Source of the DNA: Bradyrhizobium sp. AZCC 1719
GTDB taxonomy: Bacteria > Pseudomonadota > Alphaproteobacteria > Rhizobiales > Xanthobacteraceae
NCBI RefSeq assembly: GCF_036924525.1
Contig: NZ_JAZHRU010000001.1
Span: 248,001 to 312,000 of the forward strand
Length of the DNA stretch: 64,000 nucleotides
Direction of reading: 5' to 3'
The notes beneath the pieces are model-generated. The model did no database searches. It worked only from the letters and a program-made list of their open reading frames with translations, and had not been told where the DNA came from. Positions 25,315 through 33,681 of the stretch are shown here, piece after piece. Both the position numbers and the translations under genes were made by a program. Each line of letters starts with the position of its first letter. Within the stretch, counting starts at the first letter, position 1.

Positions 25315-27111
25315 TTACTTCGCCTCCGCCCGCTTCGGCGGAGTGGCCGGCCACGACTTGATCAGCGCGTCGTAGTCGACGGTTTCGCCCTTCGGCTTCT
25401 CGTTCGCCAGCTTGCGCGCCGGCGCGATGGTCTTGTCCTTCTCGGCCTTGGCGAACCAGAACTCGGCGGTCTCCTTCTTGTTCAGCTTCGGCCCACACTC
25501 TTTCTGCACGCCACTCTTCTCGAGACGCTCGAGCACCGAGTCCTGCGCTGCGGCCAGCGCATCCATCGCAGCTTGCGGCGTCTTTGCACCGGACGACGCA
25601 TCGCCGATGTTCTGCCACCACAATTGCGCGAGCTTCGGATAGTCGGGCACGTTGTTGCCGGTCGGGGTCCACTGCACGCGCGCGGGCGAGCGGTAGAACT
25701 CGATCAGGCCGCCGAGCTTCGGCGCACGCTCGGTGAACGACTTGTCCCAGATGTCGGATTCACGCACGAACGTGAGGCCGACATGGCTCTTCTTCAGGCT
25801 CACCGTCTTGGAGTTGATGAACTGCAGATAGAGCCAGGCCGCCTTGCGGCGATCGGGCGGGGTCGACTTCAGCAGCGTCGCGGAGCCGGCGTCCTGGTAG
25901 CCGAGCTTCATGCCCTCTTTCCAGTACGAGCCGTGCGGCGACGGCGCCATGCGCCATTTCGGCGTGCCGTCGGCGTTCACGACCGCAATACCCGGCTTCA
26001 CCATGTCGGCGGTAAAGGCGGTGTACCAGAAGATCTGCTGGGCGATGTTGCCCTGCGCCGGCACCGGGCCTGCTTCGGAGAAGGTCATGCCTTGCGCCTG
26101 GGGCGGAGCATACTTCTTCATCCAGTCGAGGTATTTGGTGATCGAATAGACCGCCGCCGGGCCGTTGGTGTCGCCGCCGCGCTCAACCGACGAGCCGACC
26201 GGACGGCAGCCTTCCATGCGGATGCCCCATTCGTCGACCGGCTTTCCGTTCGGGATGCCCTTGTCGCCGTTGCCGGCCATCGACAGCCAGGCGTCGGTGA
26301 AACGCCAGCCGAGCGAGGGATCCTTCTTGCCATAGTCCATGTGGCCATAGACCTTGACGCCGTTGATCTCCTTGATGTCGTTGGTGAAGAACTCGGCGAT
26401 GTCTTCATAGGCCGACCAGTTCACGGGAACGCCGAGCTCGTAGCCATACTTGGCCTTGAACTTGGCCTTGTATTCCGGATTGGAGAACCAGTCGTAACGG
26501 AACCAATAGAGGTTCGCGAACTGCTGGTCGGGCAACTGATAGAGCTTGCCGTCCGGGCCCGTAGTGAAGGATTTGCCGATGAAGTCGTTGACGTCGAGTT
26601 GCGGGTTGGTGACGTCCTTGCCCTCGCCGGTCATGTAGTCCGACAGGATCACGGTCTGGCCGTAGCGGACGTGGGTGCCGATCAGGTCCGAATCGTTGAT
26701 CCAGCCGTCATAGACGTTCTTGCCGGACTGCATCTGGGTCTGCAGCTTTTCGACGACGTCGCCTTCCTGGATCAGGTCGTGCTTGACCTTGATCCCGGTG
26801 ATCTCGGTGAAGGCTTTCGCCAGCGTCCGCGCCTCATATTCGTGCGTCGTGATGGTTTCCGACACGACGTTGATTTCCATTCCCTTGAAGGGCGCGGCGG
26901 CCTTTTCGAACCACTGCAGCTCTTTCAACTGGTCGGCCTTCGACAGTGTCGAGGGCTGGAACTCGCTGTCGATCCACCTTTGATTGACGGCGTCGTCCGC
27001 ACGAACAGGTGCGGCAATGGTCACGGATGCGGCGATCAGCGCAGCCGCGCTGGTCATCGTCAGAAAGCTCTCCTTGGTCAAGGGACCGTTTCTTCCTCTC
27101 AAGCGTCGCAT
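25315..27111 (-). CDS. glpV: glycerol ABC transporter substrate-binding protein, GlpV-like
   Basis: A 598-residue periplasmic family-1 solute-binding protein with signal peptide (about 1-38, ending AAPVRADDA). The chain shows EINVVSETITTHEYEARTLA, WINDSDLIGTHVRYGQTVIL and GNGDKGIPNGKPVDEWGIRM. By its place in the glpD-S-T-P-Q-U-V operon it corresponds to GlpV of the glycerol transporter described in Rhizobium leguminosarum. GGAGG stands before ATG 27111. A 74-bp gap with a CCGGG/CCCGG hairpin separates it from glpU. Confidence 0.85.
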   Translation of the reverse strand: MRRLRGRNGPLTKESFLTMTSAAALIAASVTIAAPVRADDAVNQRWIDSEFQPSTLSKADQLKELQWFEKAAAPFKGMEINVVSETITTHEYEARTLAKAFTEITGIKVKHDLIQEGDVVEKLQTQMQSGKNVYDGWINDSDLIGTHVRYGQTVILSDYMTGEGKDVTNPQLDVNDFIGKSFTTGPDGKLYQLPDQQFANLYWFRYDWFSNPEYKAKFKAKYGYELGVPVNWSAYEDIAEFFTNDIKEINGVKVYGHMDYGKKDPSLGWRFTDAWLSMAGNGDKGIPNGKPVDEWGIRMEGCRPVGSSVERGGDTNGPAAVYSITKYLDWMKKYAPPQAQGMTFSEAGPVPAQGNIAQQIFWYTAFTADMVKPGIAVVNADGTPKWRMAPSPHGSYWKEGMKLGYQDAGSATLLKSTPPDRRKAAWLYLQFINSKTVSLKKSHVGLTFVRESDIWDKSFTERAPKLGGLIEFYRSPARVQWTPTGNNVPDYPKLAQLWWQNIGDASSGAKTPQAAMDALAAAQDSVLERLEKSGVQKECGPKLNKKETAEFWFAKAEKDKTIAPARKLANEKPKGETVDYDALIKSWPATPPKRAEAK

Positions 27112-27185
27112 GTTGGATCCTCCGTTGCAGCGACAAACACATATTCAGGCCCGGGTTGATCCCGGATCTGTCTTTTTCCGCCGTT

Positions 27186-27512
27186 TCAGACCGTGCGAAA
27201 GACCGCAACGGCCGAGACGAGCGAAATCAGGGTTGCGAGCCACAGGCTCGAAATCTCAACGCCCTCCCCGATCGGCAGCGTCAGAAGCGGATCGGTGCCG
27301 ACAAAGGCGATCCACAACAAATGGATGACGGCGGCAAGCACCAGCGAAATGAACAGCCGGTCGCCGCGCGTGGTCGGAATGCGCAGGATGCCGACGCGCT
27401 CGGCTTCGGGATAAGCGATCCCAAGCCATGTCATCACGCCGAGCGTCAGCGCCAGCATCACGAAGAAGATCGCGGTCGGCAGCGTCCAGGCCATCCATGC
27501 GATGTTTTCCAT
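27186..27512 (-). CDS. glpU: small integral membrane protein GlpU (DUF2160-like)
   Basis: A 108-residue protein with three predicted membrane segments (MAWTLPTAIFFVMLALTLGV, RLFISLVLAAVIHLLWIAFV, LWLATLISLVSAVAVF). Length, position between the second permease and the binding protein, and hydropathy match GlpU of rhizobial glycerol operons. Its role in transport is not established. ATG 27512 is two bases after the glpQ stop, so translation is probably coupled. Confidence 0.82.
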   Translation of the reverse strand: MENIAWMAWTLPTAIFFVMLALTLGVMTWLGIAYPEAERVGILRIPTTRGDRLFISLVLAAVIHLLWIAFVGTDPLLTLPIGEGVEISSLWLATLISLVSAVAVFRTV

Positions 27513-27514
27513 GG

Positions 27515-28321
27515 CTACACCCTGCCCAGCGCAAAACCGCGCGCGATGTAGTTGCGGACGAACCAGATCACCAAGGCACCGGGGATGATGGTGAGCACGC
27601 CGGCGGCGGCCAGTAGCCCCCAATCCATGCCCGCGGCAGAGACCGTGCGGGTCATGATCGCGGAGATCGGCTTGGCGTTGACCGATGTCAAGGTACGCGC
27701 CAGCAGCAATTCGACCCAGGAGAACATGAAGCAGAAGAACGCGGCGACGCCGATGCCGCTCGCGATCAGCGGCACCAGGATCTTGACGAAGAAGCGCGGG
27801 AACGAATAGCCGTCGAGGAATGCGGTCTCGTCGATCTCGCGCGGCACGCCCGAGACGAAGCCTTCGAGAATCCAGACCGCGAGCGGCACATTGAAGATGC
27901 AGTGCGCCAGCGCGACCGCCCATGGCGTATCGAACAGGTTGATCGCCGAGTAGAGATTGAAGAACGGCAGCGCGAACACCGCGGCCGGCGCCATGCGGTT
28001 CGACAACAGCCAGAAGAACAGATGCTTGTCGCCGAGAAAGCGATAGCGCGAGAAGCCGTAGGCAGCCGGCAGCGCCACCGCGATCGAGATTACCGTGTTG
28101 ATGATCACGTATGTCAGAGAGTTGATGTAGCCGGAATACCAGCTCTCATCGGTGAAGATGCGCCTGTAGTTTTCCAGCGTCGGCTGGTGCGGCCAAAGCG
28201 TCATCGTGGTGACGATCTCGGCATTGGTCTTGAAGCTCATGTTGACGAGCCAGTAGATCGGCAACAGCAGGAAAATCAGAAACAGCGAGATGATGAGGCG
28301 GCGACCGGGAATCGAGTGCAT
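27515..28321 (-). CDS. glpQ: ABC transporter permease GlpQ-like
   Basis: A 268-residue inner-membrane permease of the MalG/CUT1 group with about six membrane segments. The EAA loop is DETAFLDGYSFPRFFVKILV (G in the expected place). It pairs with GlpP to form the channel. ATG 28321 overlaps the glpP stop by one base (TGATG). The upstream extension of the frame is inside glpP. Confidence 0.88.
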   Translation of the reverse strand: MHSIPGRRLIISLFLIFLLLPIYWLVNMSFKTNAEIVTTMTLWPHQPTLENYRRIFTDESWYSGYINSLTYVIINTVISIAVALPAAYGFSRYRFLGDKHLFFWLLSNRMAPAAVFALPFFNLYSAINLFDTPWAVALAHCIFNVPLAVWILEGFVSGVPREIDETAFLDGYSFPRFFVKILVPLIASGIGVAAFFCFMFSWVELLLARTLTSVNAKPISAIMTRTVSAAGMDWGLLAAAGVLTIIPGALVIWFVRNYIARGFALGRV

Positions 28322-29223
28322 CACGCGGCTCCCTTCTTCTCGGGACGCTCGGCCCCGGCATTGGTCATGACGGTGTAGAACACCCAGCACACGATCAGGA
28401 TGATCAAATTGTAGACGAGCGAGAGAGCGGCAGCCTTGCCGAGGTCGAATTGCCCGAGCGCGATCTTGACCAGTTCGATCGAAACGAAGGTGGTCGAGTT
28501 GCCCGGACCGCCGCCGGTCACGACGAACGGCTCGGTGTAGATCATAAAGCTATCCATGAAGCGCAGCAGCACGGCGATCAGCAGCACGCGGTTCATCTTC
28601 GGCAATTGGATCGCCTTGAACACCGCCCAGCGTGAGGCGCCGTCGATCTGTGCCGCCTGGTAATACGCGTCCGGGATCGACTTCAGCCCCGCATAGCACA
28701 GCAGGGCGACGAGGCTGGTCCAGTGCCACACGTCCATGACGATGACGGTCGCCCAGGCATCGAACTCGTTGGAGACGTAATTGTAGTCGAAGCCGAGGCT
28801 GTTGAGCGTATAGCCGAGCAGGCCGATATCGGGCCGTCCGAAAATCTGCCAGATCGTGCCGACCACGTTCCACGGAATCAGCAGCGGCAAAGCGAGGATC
28901 ACAAGACATACGGCGACGGTCCATCCCTCGCGCGGCATCGACAGCGCCACCACGATGCCGAGCGGCACCTCGATCGCCAGGATGATGGCCGAGAACAACA
29001 GATTGCGGCCGAGCGAGGCCAGGAAGCGTCCGCCGAGATCGGTCGAGGGATCGAGCAACTCCTTGAACCAGCCAACACCATTCCAGAAGAACTGGTTGTT
29101 ACCGAACGTGTCCTGCATCGAATAGTTCACGACCGTCATCAACGGCAGAATCGCGGAGAACGCGACCACCGCGAATACCGGCAGCACCAGAAACCAGGCT
29201 TTTTGGTTGACGATCTTGTCCAT
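28321..29223 (-). CDS. glpP: ABC transporter permease GlpP-like
   Basis: A 300-residue permease of the MalF/UgpA group. The N-terminus MDKIVNQKAWFLVLPVFAVV is the first membrane segment, and the EAA loop reads YYQAAQIDGASRWAVFKAIQ. The start overlaps the glpT stop by one base, consistent with one polycistronic message. Confidence 0.88.
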   Translation of the reverse strand: MDKIVNQKAWFLVLPVFAVVAFSAILPLMTVVNYSMQDTFGNNQFFWNGVGWFKELLDPSTDLGGRFLASLGRNLLFSAIILAIEVPLGIVVALSMPREGWTVAVCLVILALPLLIPWNVVGTIWQIFGRPDIGLLGYTLNSLGFDYNYVSNEFDAWATVIVMDVWHWTSLVALLCYAGLKSIPDAYYQAAQIDGASRWAVFKAIQLPKMNRVLLIAVLLRFMDSFMIYTEPFVVTGGGPGNSTTFVSIELVKIALGQFDLGKAAALSLVYNLIILIVCWVFYTVMTNAGAERPEKKGAA

Positions 29224-30308
29224 CAGGCAACCCCCTCGACCAGACGGCTGTCGGCATAGACGTGAACATGAGCGGGATCGAACACCAGCCCGACCATGTT
29301 GTCGGGCACGGAGAATCCGGGCGGCACGCGCGCGGCAAACTTGGCGTCGCCGATGCGAACGCGGGCGAAGCGGGCGCGACCGAGATCGTCGATCCGTTCG
29401 ATCGTGGCCGATAGCAGGCCGGACGCGGGAGCGGCGATATTGACGAATTCCGGCCGCACGCCGATTTCGATCTTCGCACCCGCCGGCAGCACGCCGTAGT
29501 TTCGATGCAGGCCGATGATGTGGCCGTCGATGCGTGCCTCGTGCCCGCTCACGGCAGCCGGCACGATGTTCATGCCGGGTGAGCCGATGAAGTAACCCAC
29601 GAATGTATGCGCGGGCTTGTCGAACAGTTCGGCCGGCGTGCCGCTCTGCACGACGCGGCCGTCATGCATGACGACGACCGTGTCGGCAAAGGTCAGCGCC
29701 TCGGTCTGGTCGTGGGTGACGTAGATCATCGTGAGATCGAGCTCGCGATGCAGCGCCTTCAGCTTTGAGCGCAACTGCCACTTCAATTCAGGGTCGATCA
29801 CCGTCAGCGGCTCATCGAACAGCACCGCGGCAACGTCGGAACGGACCAGGCCGCGGCCGAGCGAAATCTTCTGCTTGGCGTCCGCGGTCAGGCGCGTGGC
29901 CTTGCGGTCGAGATGGAACGTCAGATCGAGGAGATCGGCGATCTGCCTCACCCGCGCCTCGACCTCGGCCTTCGGCACGCCGCGGTTCTGCAGCGGGAAT
30001 GCGAGGTTCTGCCCGACCGTCATGGTGTCGTAGATCACCGGAAACTGGAACACCTGCGCGATATTGCGCTTCTGGGTTGACAGCGGTGTGATATCGGCAC
30101 CGTCGAACAGGATTTTTCCGCGCGAGGGCGTGACGATGCCGGAGATCAGATTGAGCAGCGTGGTCTTGCCGCAGCCGGAGGGGCCAAGCAGCGCGTACGC
30201 CCCGCCCTGCCGCCAGGTCATCGTCACCGGCTTCAATGCAAAGGATTCGGGCGCAGCGTCATTGCCGCCGTAGGAATGCGCGAGATCGACGAGGTCAATG
30301 CGTGCCAT
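29223..30308 (-). CDS. glpT: ABC transporter ATPase GlpT-like, degenerate signature motif
   Basis: A 361-residue CUT1-type ATPase with a C-terminal MalK-like regulatory domain. Walker A is GPSGCGKTT (42-50), Walker B AVLFDEP (161-167), and the H-loop histidine H199 is in YVTHDQTEAL. The ABC signature, normally LSGGQ, is absent: the equivalent place reads LTADAKQKISLGRG (about 140-153). Its partner GlpS has the signature but lacks the H-loop histidine. A composite dimer would therefore have one canonical and one degenerate site. Confidence 0.88.
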   Translation of the reverse strand: MARIDLVDLAHSYGGNDAAPESFALKPVTMTWRQGGAYALLGPSGCGKTTLLNLISGIVTPSRGKILFDGADITPLSTQKRNIAQVFQFPVIYDTMTVGQNLAFPLQNRGVPKAEVEARVRQIADLLDLTFHLDRKATRLTADAKQKISLGRGLVRSDVAAVLFDEPLTVIDPELKWQLRSKLKALHRELDLTMIYVTHDQTEALTFADTVVVMHDGRVVQSGTPAELFDKPAHTFVGYFIGSPGMNIVPAAVSGHEARIDGHIIGLHRNYGVLPAGAKIEIGVRPEFVNIAAPASGLLSATIERIDDLGRARFARVRIGDAKFAARVPPGFSVPDNMVGLVFDPAHVHVYADSRLVEGVA

Positions 30309-30320
30309 ATCGCATCTCCC

Positions 30321-31457
30321 TCACATGCTCTTATTTGTTGAAGCGTTGGCAAGCGAACCGCCACGCATTTCGCTTGAAAACGCGATGGCTGGCGCTGCGA
30401 CCAGGCGATCGGCGGCATCGAACACGAAGACATTGTCGGGATCGAGCACGGCATTGAGCGTCTGGCCGGGCTCATATTCATGCACGCCCGGCAGCACCGC
30501 AACCCAGTTGGAAGCGTCGCGGTTGAGATGCACGAAGCTTTCCGAGCCGGTGATCTCGGTCACGGTGACGGTAGCGTGAAACGCGTGGCGGCCGGCGATG
30601 CCGTTGGCCACTTCGAGCTGGTGGGCGCGGAAGCCGACGCGGTAGGGGCCGTCGGAAAGCTGCGCATAGAGCCCGATGGCCGGCGCCTGGATGCCGCCGG
30701 CATATGCGACCTGCCCGTTCCTCTTCTCCATATCGACGATGTTGAGCGGCGGATCTGAGAATACCTGCGCGACGCGCAGCGTATCGGGACGGCGATAAAC
30801 TTGCGATGTATTGCCGGCCTGAAGCACCTGGCCTTCCCACATGCACACCGTGTTGCCGCCGAGCAGCAGCGCCTCCGAGGGCTCAGTGGTGGCATAGACG
30901 AAGATCGCACCCGACGCCTCGAAGATACGCGGCAGTTCGGTGCGCAGCTCCTCGCGGAGCTTGTAATCGAGATTGGCGAGTGGCTCATCGAGCAGCACGA
31001 GGTCGGCGCCCTTGACCAGCGCACGCGCGATCGCGGTGCGCTGCTGCTGGCCGCCGGAAAGCTGCAGCGGCGTGCGCTTCAGATAGGGCTCGAGCCGCAA
31101 GAGTTTCGCGGCCTCCTGCACGCGCCGGTCAATCTCCTCGCGGGGCCTGCCCTGCACCCGCAAGGGCGAGGCGATGTTCTCGTACACCGTCAGCGAGGGA
31201 TAATTGATGAACTGCTGATAGACCATCGCAACCGAGCGCTGCCGCACATCGGCGCCAGTGACGTCGTTGCCGTCCACCAGCACGCGACCGGTTGACGGCT
31301 TGTCGAGACCGGCGAGCAGCCGCATGATCGAGGTCTTGCCCGACAACGTCGGCCCGAGCAGCACGCTCAGCGTGCCGCGCTCGAGCGTCAGCGAGACATC
31401 GCGAATGGTCGCCATGCCATCCACGGTTCGCGTGACATGTTCGAGCGTGACGCTCAT
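30321..31457 (-). CDS. glpS: ABC transporter ATPase GlpS-like, H-loop histidine missing
   Basis: A 378-residue CUT1-type ATPase. Walker A GPTLSGKTS is at 35-43, the signature LSGGQQQR at 133-140, and Walker B LVLLDEP at 152-158 followed by ANLD. The H-loop is changed: YATTEPSEAL replaces YVTHDQxEAL, putting threonine (T191) where the catalytic-switch histidine should be. The gene overlaps glpD by four bases (ATGA) and is followed 12 bases later by glpT. Confidence 0.88.
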   Translation of the reverse strand: MSVTLEHVTRTVDGMATIRDVSLTLERGTLSVLLGPTLSGKTSIMRLLAGLDKPSTGRVLVDGNDVTGADVRQRSVAMVYQQFINYPSLTVYENIASPLRVQGRPREEIDRRVQEAAKLLRLEPYLKRTPLQLSGGQQQRTAIARALVKGADLVLLDEPLANLDYKLREELRTELPRIFEASGAIFVYATTEPSEALLLGGNTVCMWEGQVLQAGNTSQVYRRPDTLRVAQVFSDPPLNIVDMEKRNGQVAYAGGIQAPAIGLYAQLSDGPYRVGFRAHQLEVANGIAGRHAFHATVTVTEITGSESFVHLNRDASNWVAVLPGVHEYEPGQTLNAVLDPDNVFVFDAADRLVAAPAIAFSSEMRGGSLANASTNKSM

Positions 31458-32998
31458 GTCCGCCCTCCCGCTTCGCGCAAGGCACGTTCACCGGAGGCGC
31501 TGTTGGCCTTGATCCATTCGTCAAGCACGGCGATTTCATCGGCCGACAGTCGCAAGCCGAGTTTAGACCTTCGCCACACCACGTCTTCGGCGCTGCAAGC
31601 CCACTCGGTCGAAATCAGGTACCGGACCTCGCTTTCGGTCAAGGTAGCGCCAAACGCCTGGCCTAGATCGGCCAATGATTTCGCATTGCCGAGCAATTTT
31701 GTCGCACGCGTGCCATAGGCATGCGCGAGCCGGTTGGCATGCGCCGGGTTAAGGAACGGATACTTCCGCATCAGTTCCGCCGTCAGCGCAGCGACCGCCG
31801 AAACATCCATGTCGCCGCCGGGCAGCGGCGCTTTGCCGGTCCAGCCTTCTTTCGCTTTGTCGCTGCGCAAGTGGGGCGCGAGCCGCTCCAGCGCCTCTTC
31901 GGCGAGGCGCCGATAGGTCGTGATCTTACCACCATAGATCGATAGCAGCGGCGCACCGCCGGGCGTATCGAGTTCGAACACATAATCGCGGGTCGCGGCC
32001 TTGGCCTCGCTGGCGCCGTCATCATAGAGCGGGCGGACGCCGGAATAAGTCCACACGACGTCGGTGGGCAGCACCGGCTTTTTCAGGTACTCGCTGGCGG
32101 AGGCGCAGAGATATTGAATCTCCTCAGGACTGGCTTTCACCTTGGCCGGGTCACCGTCGTAGTCGCGATCGGTGGTGCCGATCAGCGTAAAGTCGTCCTG
32201 GTAGGGGATGACGAAGATGATGCGGCCGTCGGCATTCTGGAAGATGTAGGCGCGGTCGTGCTCATAGAGCTTGCGCACCACGATGTGGGAGCCCTGCACC
32301 AGCCGCACCTTTGCGCGCGCGTTGACACCCGAGCCCGCCGACAGCACCTGCTCGACCCACGGGCCGCCGGCATTGACCAGCGCGCGCGCCTGGATGGTAG
32401 TGCGCTCGCCGCTGATGGCTTTCTCGACGGTGACGTGCCAGATGCCGTCCACCTGCCGTATCTCGACCGCGCGCGAACGGGTGTGAATTTCGGCGCCGCG
32501 ATCGGCAGCATCCCGCGCCGTTAGCACCACCAGGCGTGCGTCATCGACGAAGCAGTCGGAATATTCGAAGCCTTTTCTGTAGCGGTTGGCGATCAAGGGT
32601 TTGCCCACCTCGTCATGGACGAGATCGACCGAGCGCGTCGGCGGCAGAAGATGACGGCCGCCGATGTGGTCGTACAGGAACAACCCTAACCTGAGCAGCC
32701 AGGCCGGCCGCAAGCCAGCGTGGTGCGGCAAAACGAAACGCAAAGGTCTGATAATGTGAGGCGCGATCTGCCAAAGGATTTCGCGCTCGATCAGCGCCTC
32801 GCGGACCAGGCGGAACTCGTAATATTCGAGATAGCGCAGCCCGCCGTGCACGAGTTTAGTCGACCATGACGACGTTCCACTCGCCAAGTCATTCATTTCA
32901 CAAAGGAAAACGGAATTGCCCCGGCCCGCCGCGTCGCGCGCGATGCCGCAGCCGTTGATGCCGCCTCCGATAATGGCGAGGTCGAATATCCGATCCAA
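31454..32998 (-). CDS. glpD: glycerol-3-phosphate dehydrogenase, FAD-dependent
   Basis: A 514-residue enzyme oxidising glycerol-3-phosphate to dihydroxyacetone phosphate at the membrane, passing electrons to quinone. The N-terminus carries the FAD motif FDLAIIGGGINGCGIARDAA, then SSWSTKLVHGGLRYLE; later come ALVNAGGPWV and TLIGTTDRDYDGDP, and a C-terminal DAO-C domain. The start is taken as TTG 32998 (LDRIFDLAII), giving the family's usual length, with GGGGAAGC upstream. GTG 33064 is the alternative and would add 22 residues. It is first in the glycerol operon. Confidence 0.9.
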   Translation of the reverse strand: MDRIFDLAIIGGGINGCGIARDAAGRGNSVFLCEMNDLASGTSSWSTKLVHGGLRYLEYYEFRLVREALIEREILWQIAPHIIRPLRFVLPHHAGLRPAWLLRLGLFLYDHIGGRHLLPPTRSVDLVHDEVGKPLIANRYRKGFEYSDCFVDDARLVVLTARDAADRGAEIHTRSRAVEIRQVDGIWHVTVEKAISGERTTIQARALVNAGGPWVEQVLSAGSGVNARAKVRLVQGSHIVVRKLYEHDRAYIFQNADGRIIFVIPYQDDFTLIGTTDRDYDGDPAKVKASPEEIQYLCASASEYLKKPVLPTDVVWTYSGVRPLYDDGASEAKAATRDYVFELDTPGGAPLLSIYGGKITTYRRLAEEALERLAPHLRSDKAKEGWTGKAPLPGGDMDVSAVAALTAELMRKYPFLNPAHANRLAHAYGTRATKLLGNAKSLADLGQAFGATLTESEVRYLISTEWACSAEDVVWRRSKLGLRLSADEIAVLDEWIKANSASGERALREAGGRT

Positions 32999-33051
32999 CG
33001 AAACGCTTCCCCGGCGATCGCCTCTTCGCTTCGGCGATTTTGCTTTCGGAT

Positions 33052-33091
33052 CGGAGTTAATCACAAAGAAAAACGAAAGCAAGTCGAAAGC
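33052..33091. promoter_or_regulatory. repeated GCTTTCG boxes, candidate GlpR operator
   Basis: GCTTTCG occurs at 33052-33058, and its reverse complement CGAAAGC at 33074-33080 and 33085-33091; the last two are one helical turn (11 bp) apart. The site is in the leader of glpD. A GlpR-type repressor is encoded 1.3 kb away. Confidence 0.4.
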
Positions 33092-33183
33092 GGGGAACCG
33101 GGTCTCCTCCTTGAGGGTAAGTTGAGACTTGGCCGCACAGGTCCGCGCCACGGGCAGACCTCGCGCATTGGTCTCGGTATCAG

Positions 33184-33567
33184 TCAGCCCGCAGCCACGG
33201 CCTCGACTTCGAGAAGCCACGCCTCGTCGAAGATTCCAGCGATAACCACCGTCAGCGCTGTTTCCCGTCCACCAAGTACCTCGTTTCGCACGGAGCGATT
33301 GAGAATGGCGTAGCGCCGGTCGGCAAGGTAGGTACGGTGCATGACCAGATTGTCGAGGGTCATGCCGGCTGCCTTGAGCTGAGCCTCGACGTTTCGCCAG
33401 GCGAGCCTGCACTGCGCTTCAAAGCCCTCAGGCACATTGCCATCGATGCCGAGCGGGATCTGGCCACTTACAAAAAGCAGACGGGTGTGACCGCTAACCT
33501 CCAGCGCCTGGCTGTAGCCAGTCGTCGGCACGGTTACTGTTTCGGCATTGATGCGTCGGATGTGCAT
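33184..33567 (-). CDS. RidA family protein
   Basis: A 127-residue member of the YjgF/RidA family, which hydrolyses reactive enamine/imine intermediates. Conserved pieces: LLFVSGQIPLGIDGNVPEGF, CRLAWRNVEAQLKAAGMTLD and RTYLADRRY. Arg101 and Glu120 (VIAGIFDEAWLLEVEAVA region) sit where the substrate-binding Arg and active-site Glu are expected. It is divergent from a LysR-type gene, which may control it. Confidence 0.88.
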   Translation of the reverse strand: MHIRRINAETVTVPTTGYSQALEVSGHTRLLFVSGQIPLGIDGNVPEGFEAQCRLAWRNVEAQLKAAGMTLDNLVMHRTYLADRRYAILNRSVRNEVLGGRETALTVVIAGIFDEAWLLEVEAVAAG

Positions 33568-33651
33568 TAGGTTTCTCCTGTCCTCGAAACATCACCTCGT
33601 GCACTGCTGCACTCGGCACGCACAAACCATTTTTCCTGGACAGTTGAGTCA

Positions 33652-33667
33652 GATTTTCTAATCTGCG
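33652..33667. promoter_or_regulatory. inverted repeat between ridA-like and lysR-like genes
   Basis: CAGATT-TTCT-AATCTG, 15 bases before the lysR-like start. A second dyad, GTGCA-CTGC-TGCAC, is at 33601-33614. Both suit a LysR-type binding region in a 114-bp divergent promoter. Confidence 0.45.
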
Positions 33668-33681
33668 CGCGCCTAACGCCT

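Noticed and set aside
25222..27159. Plus-strand frame of 645 codons opposite glpV
   Set aside because: Shadow of the substrate-binding protein gene, which has signal peptide and ribosome-binding site.
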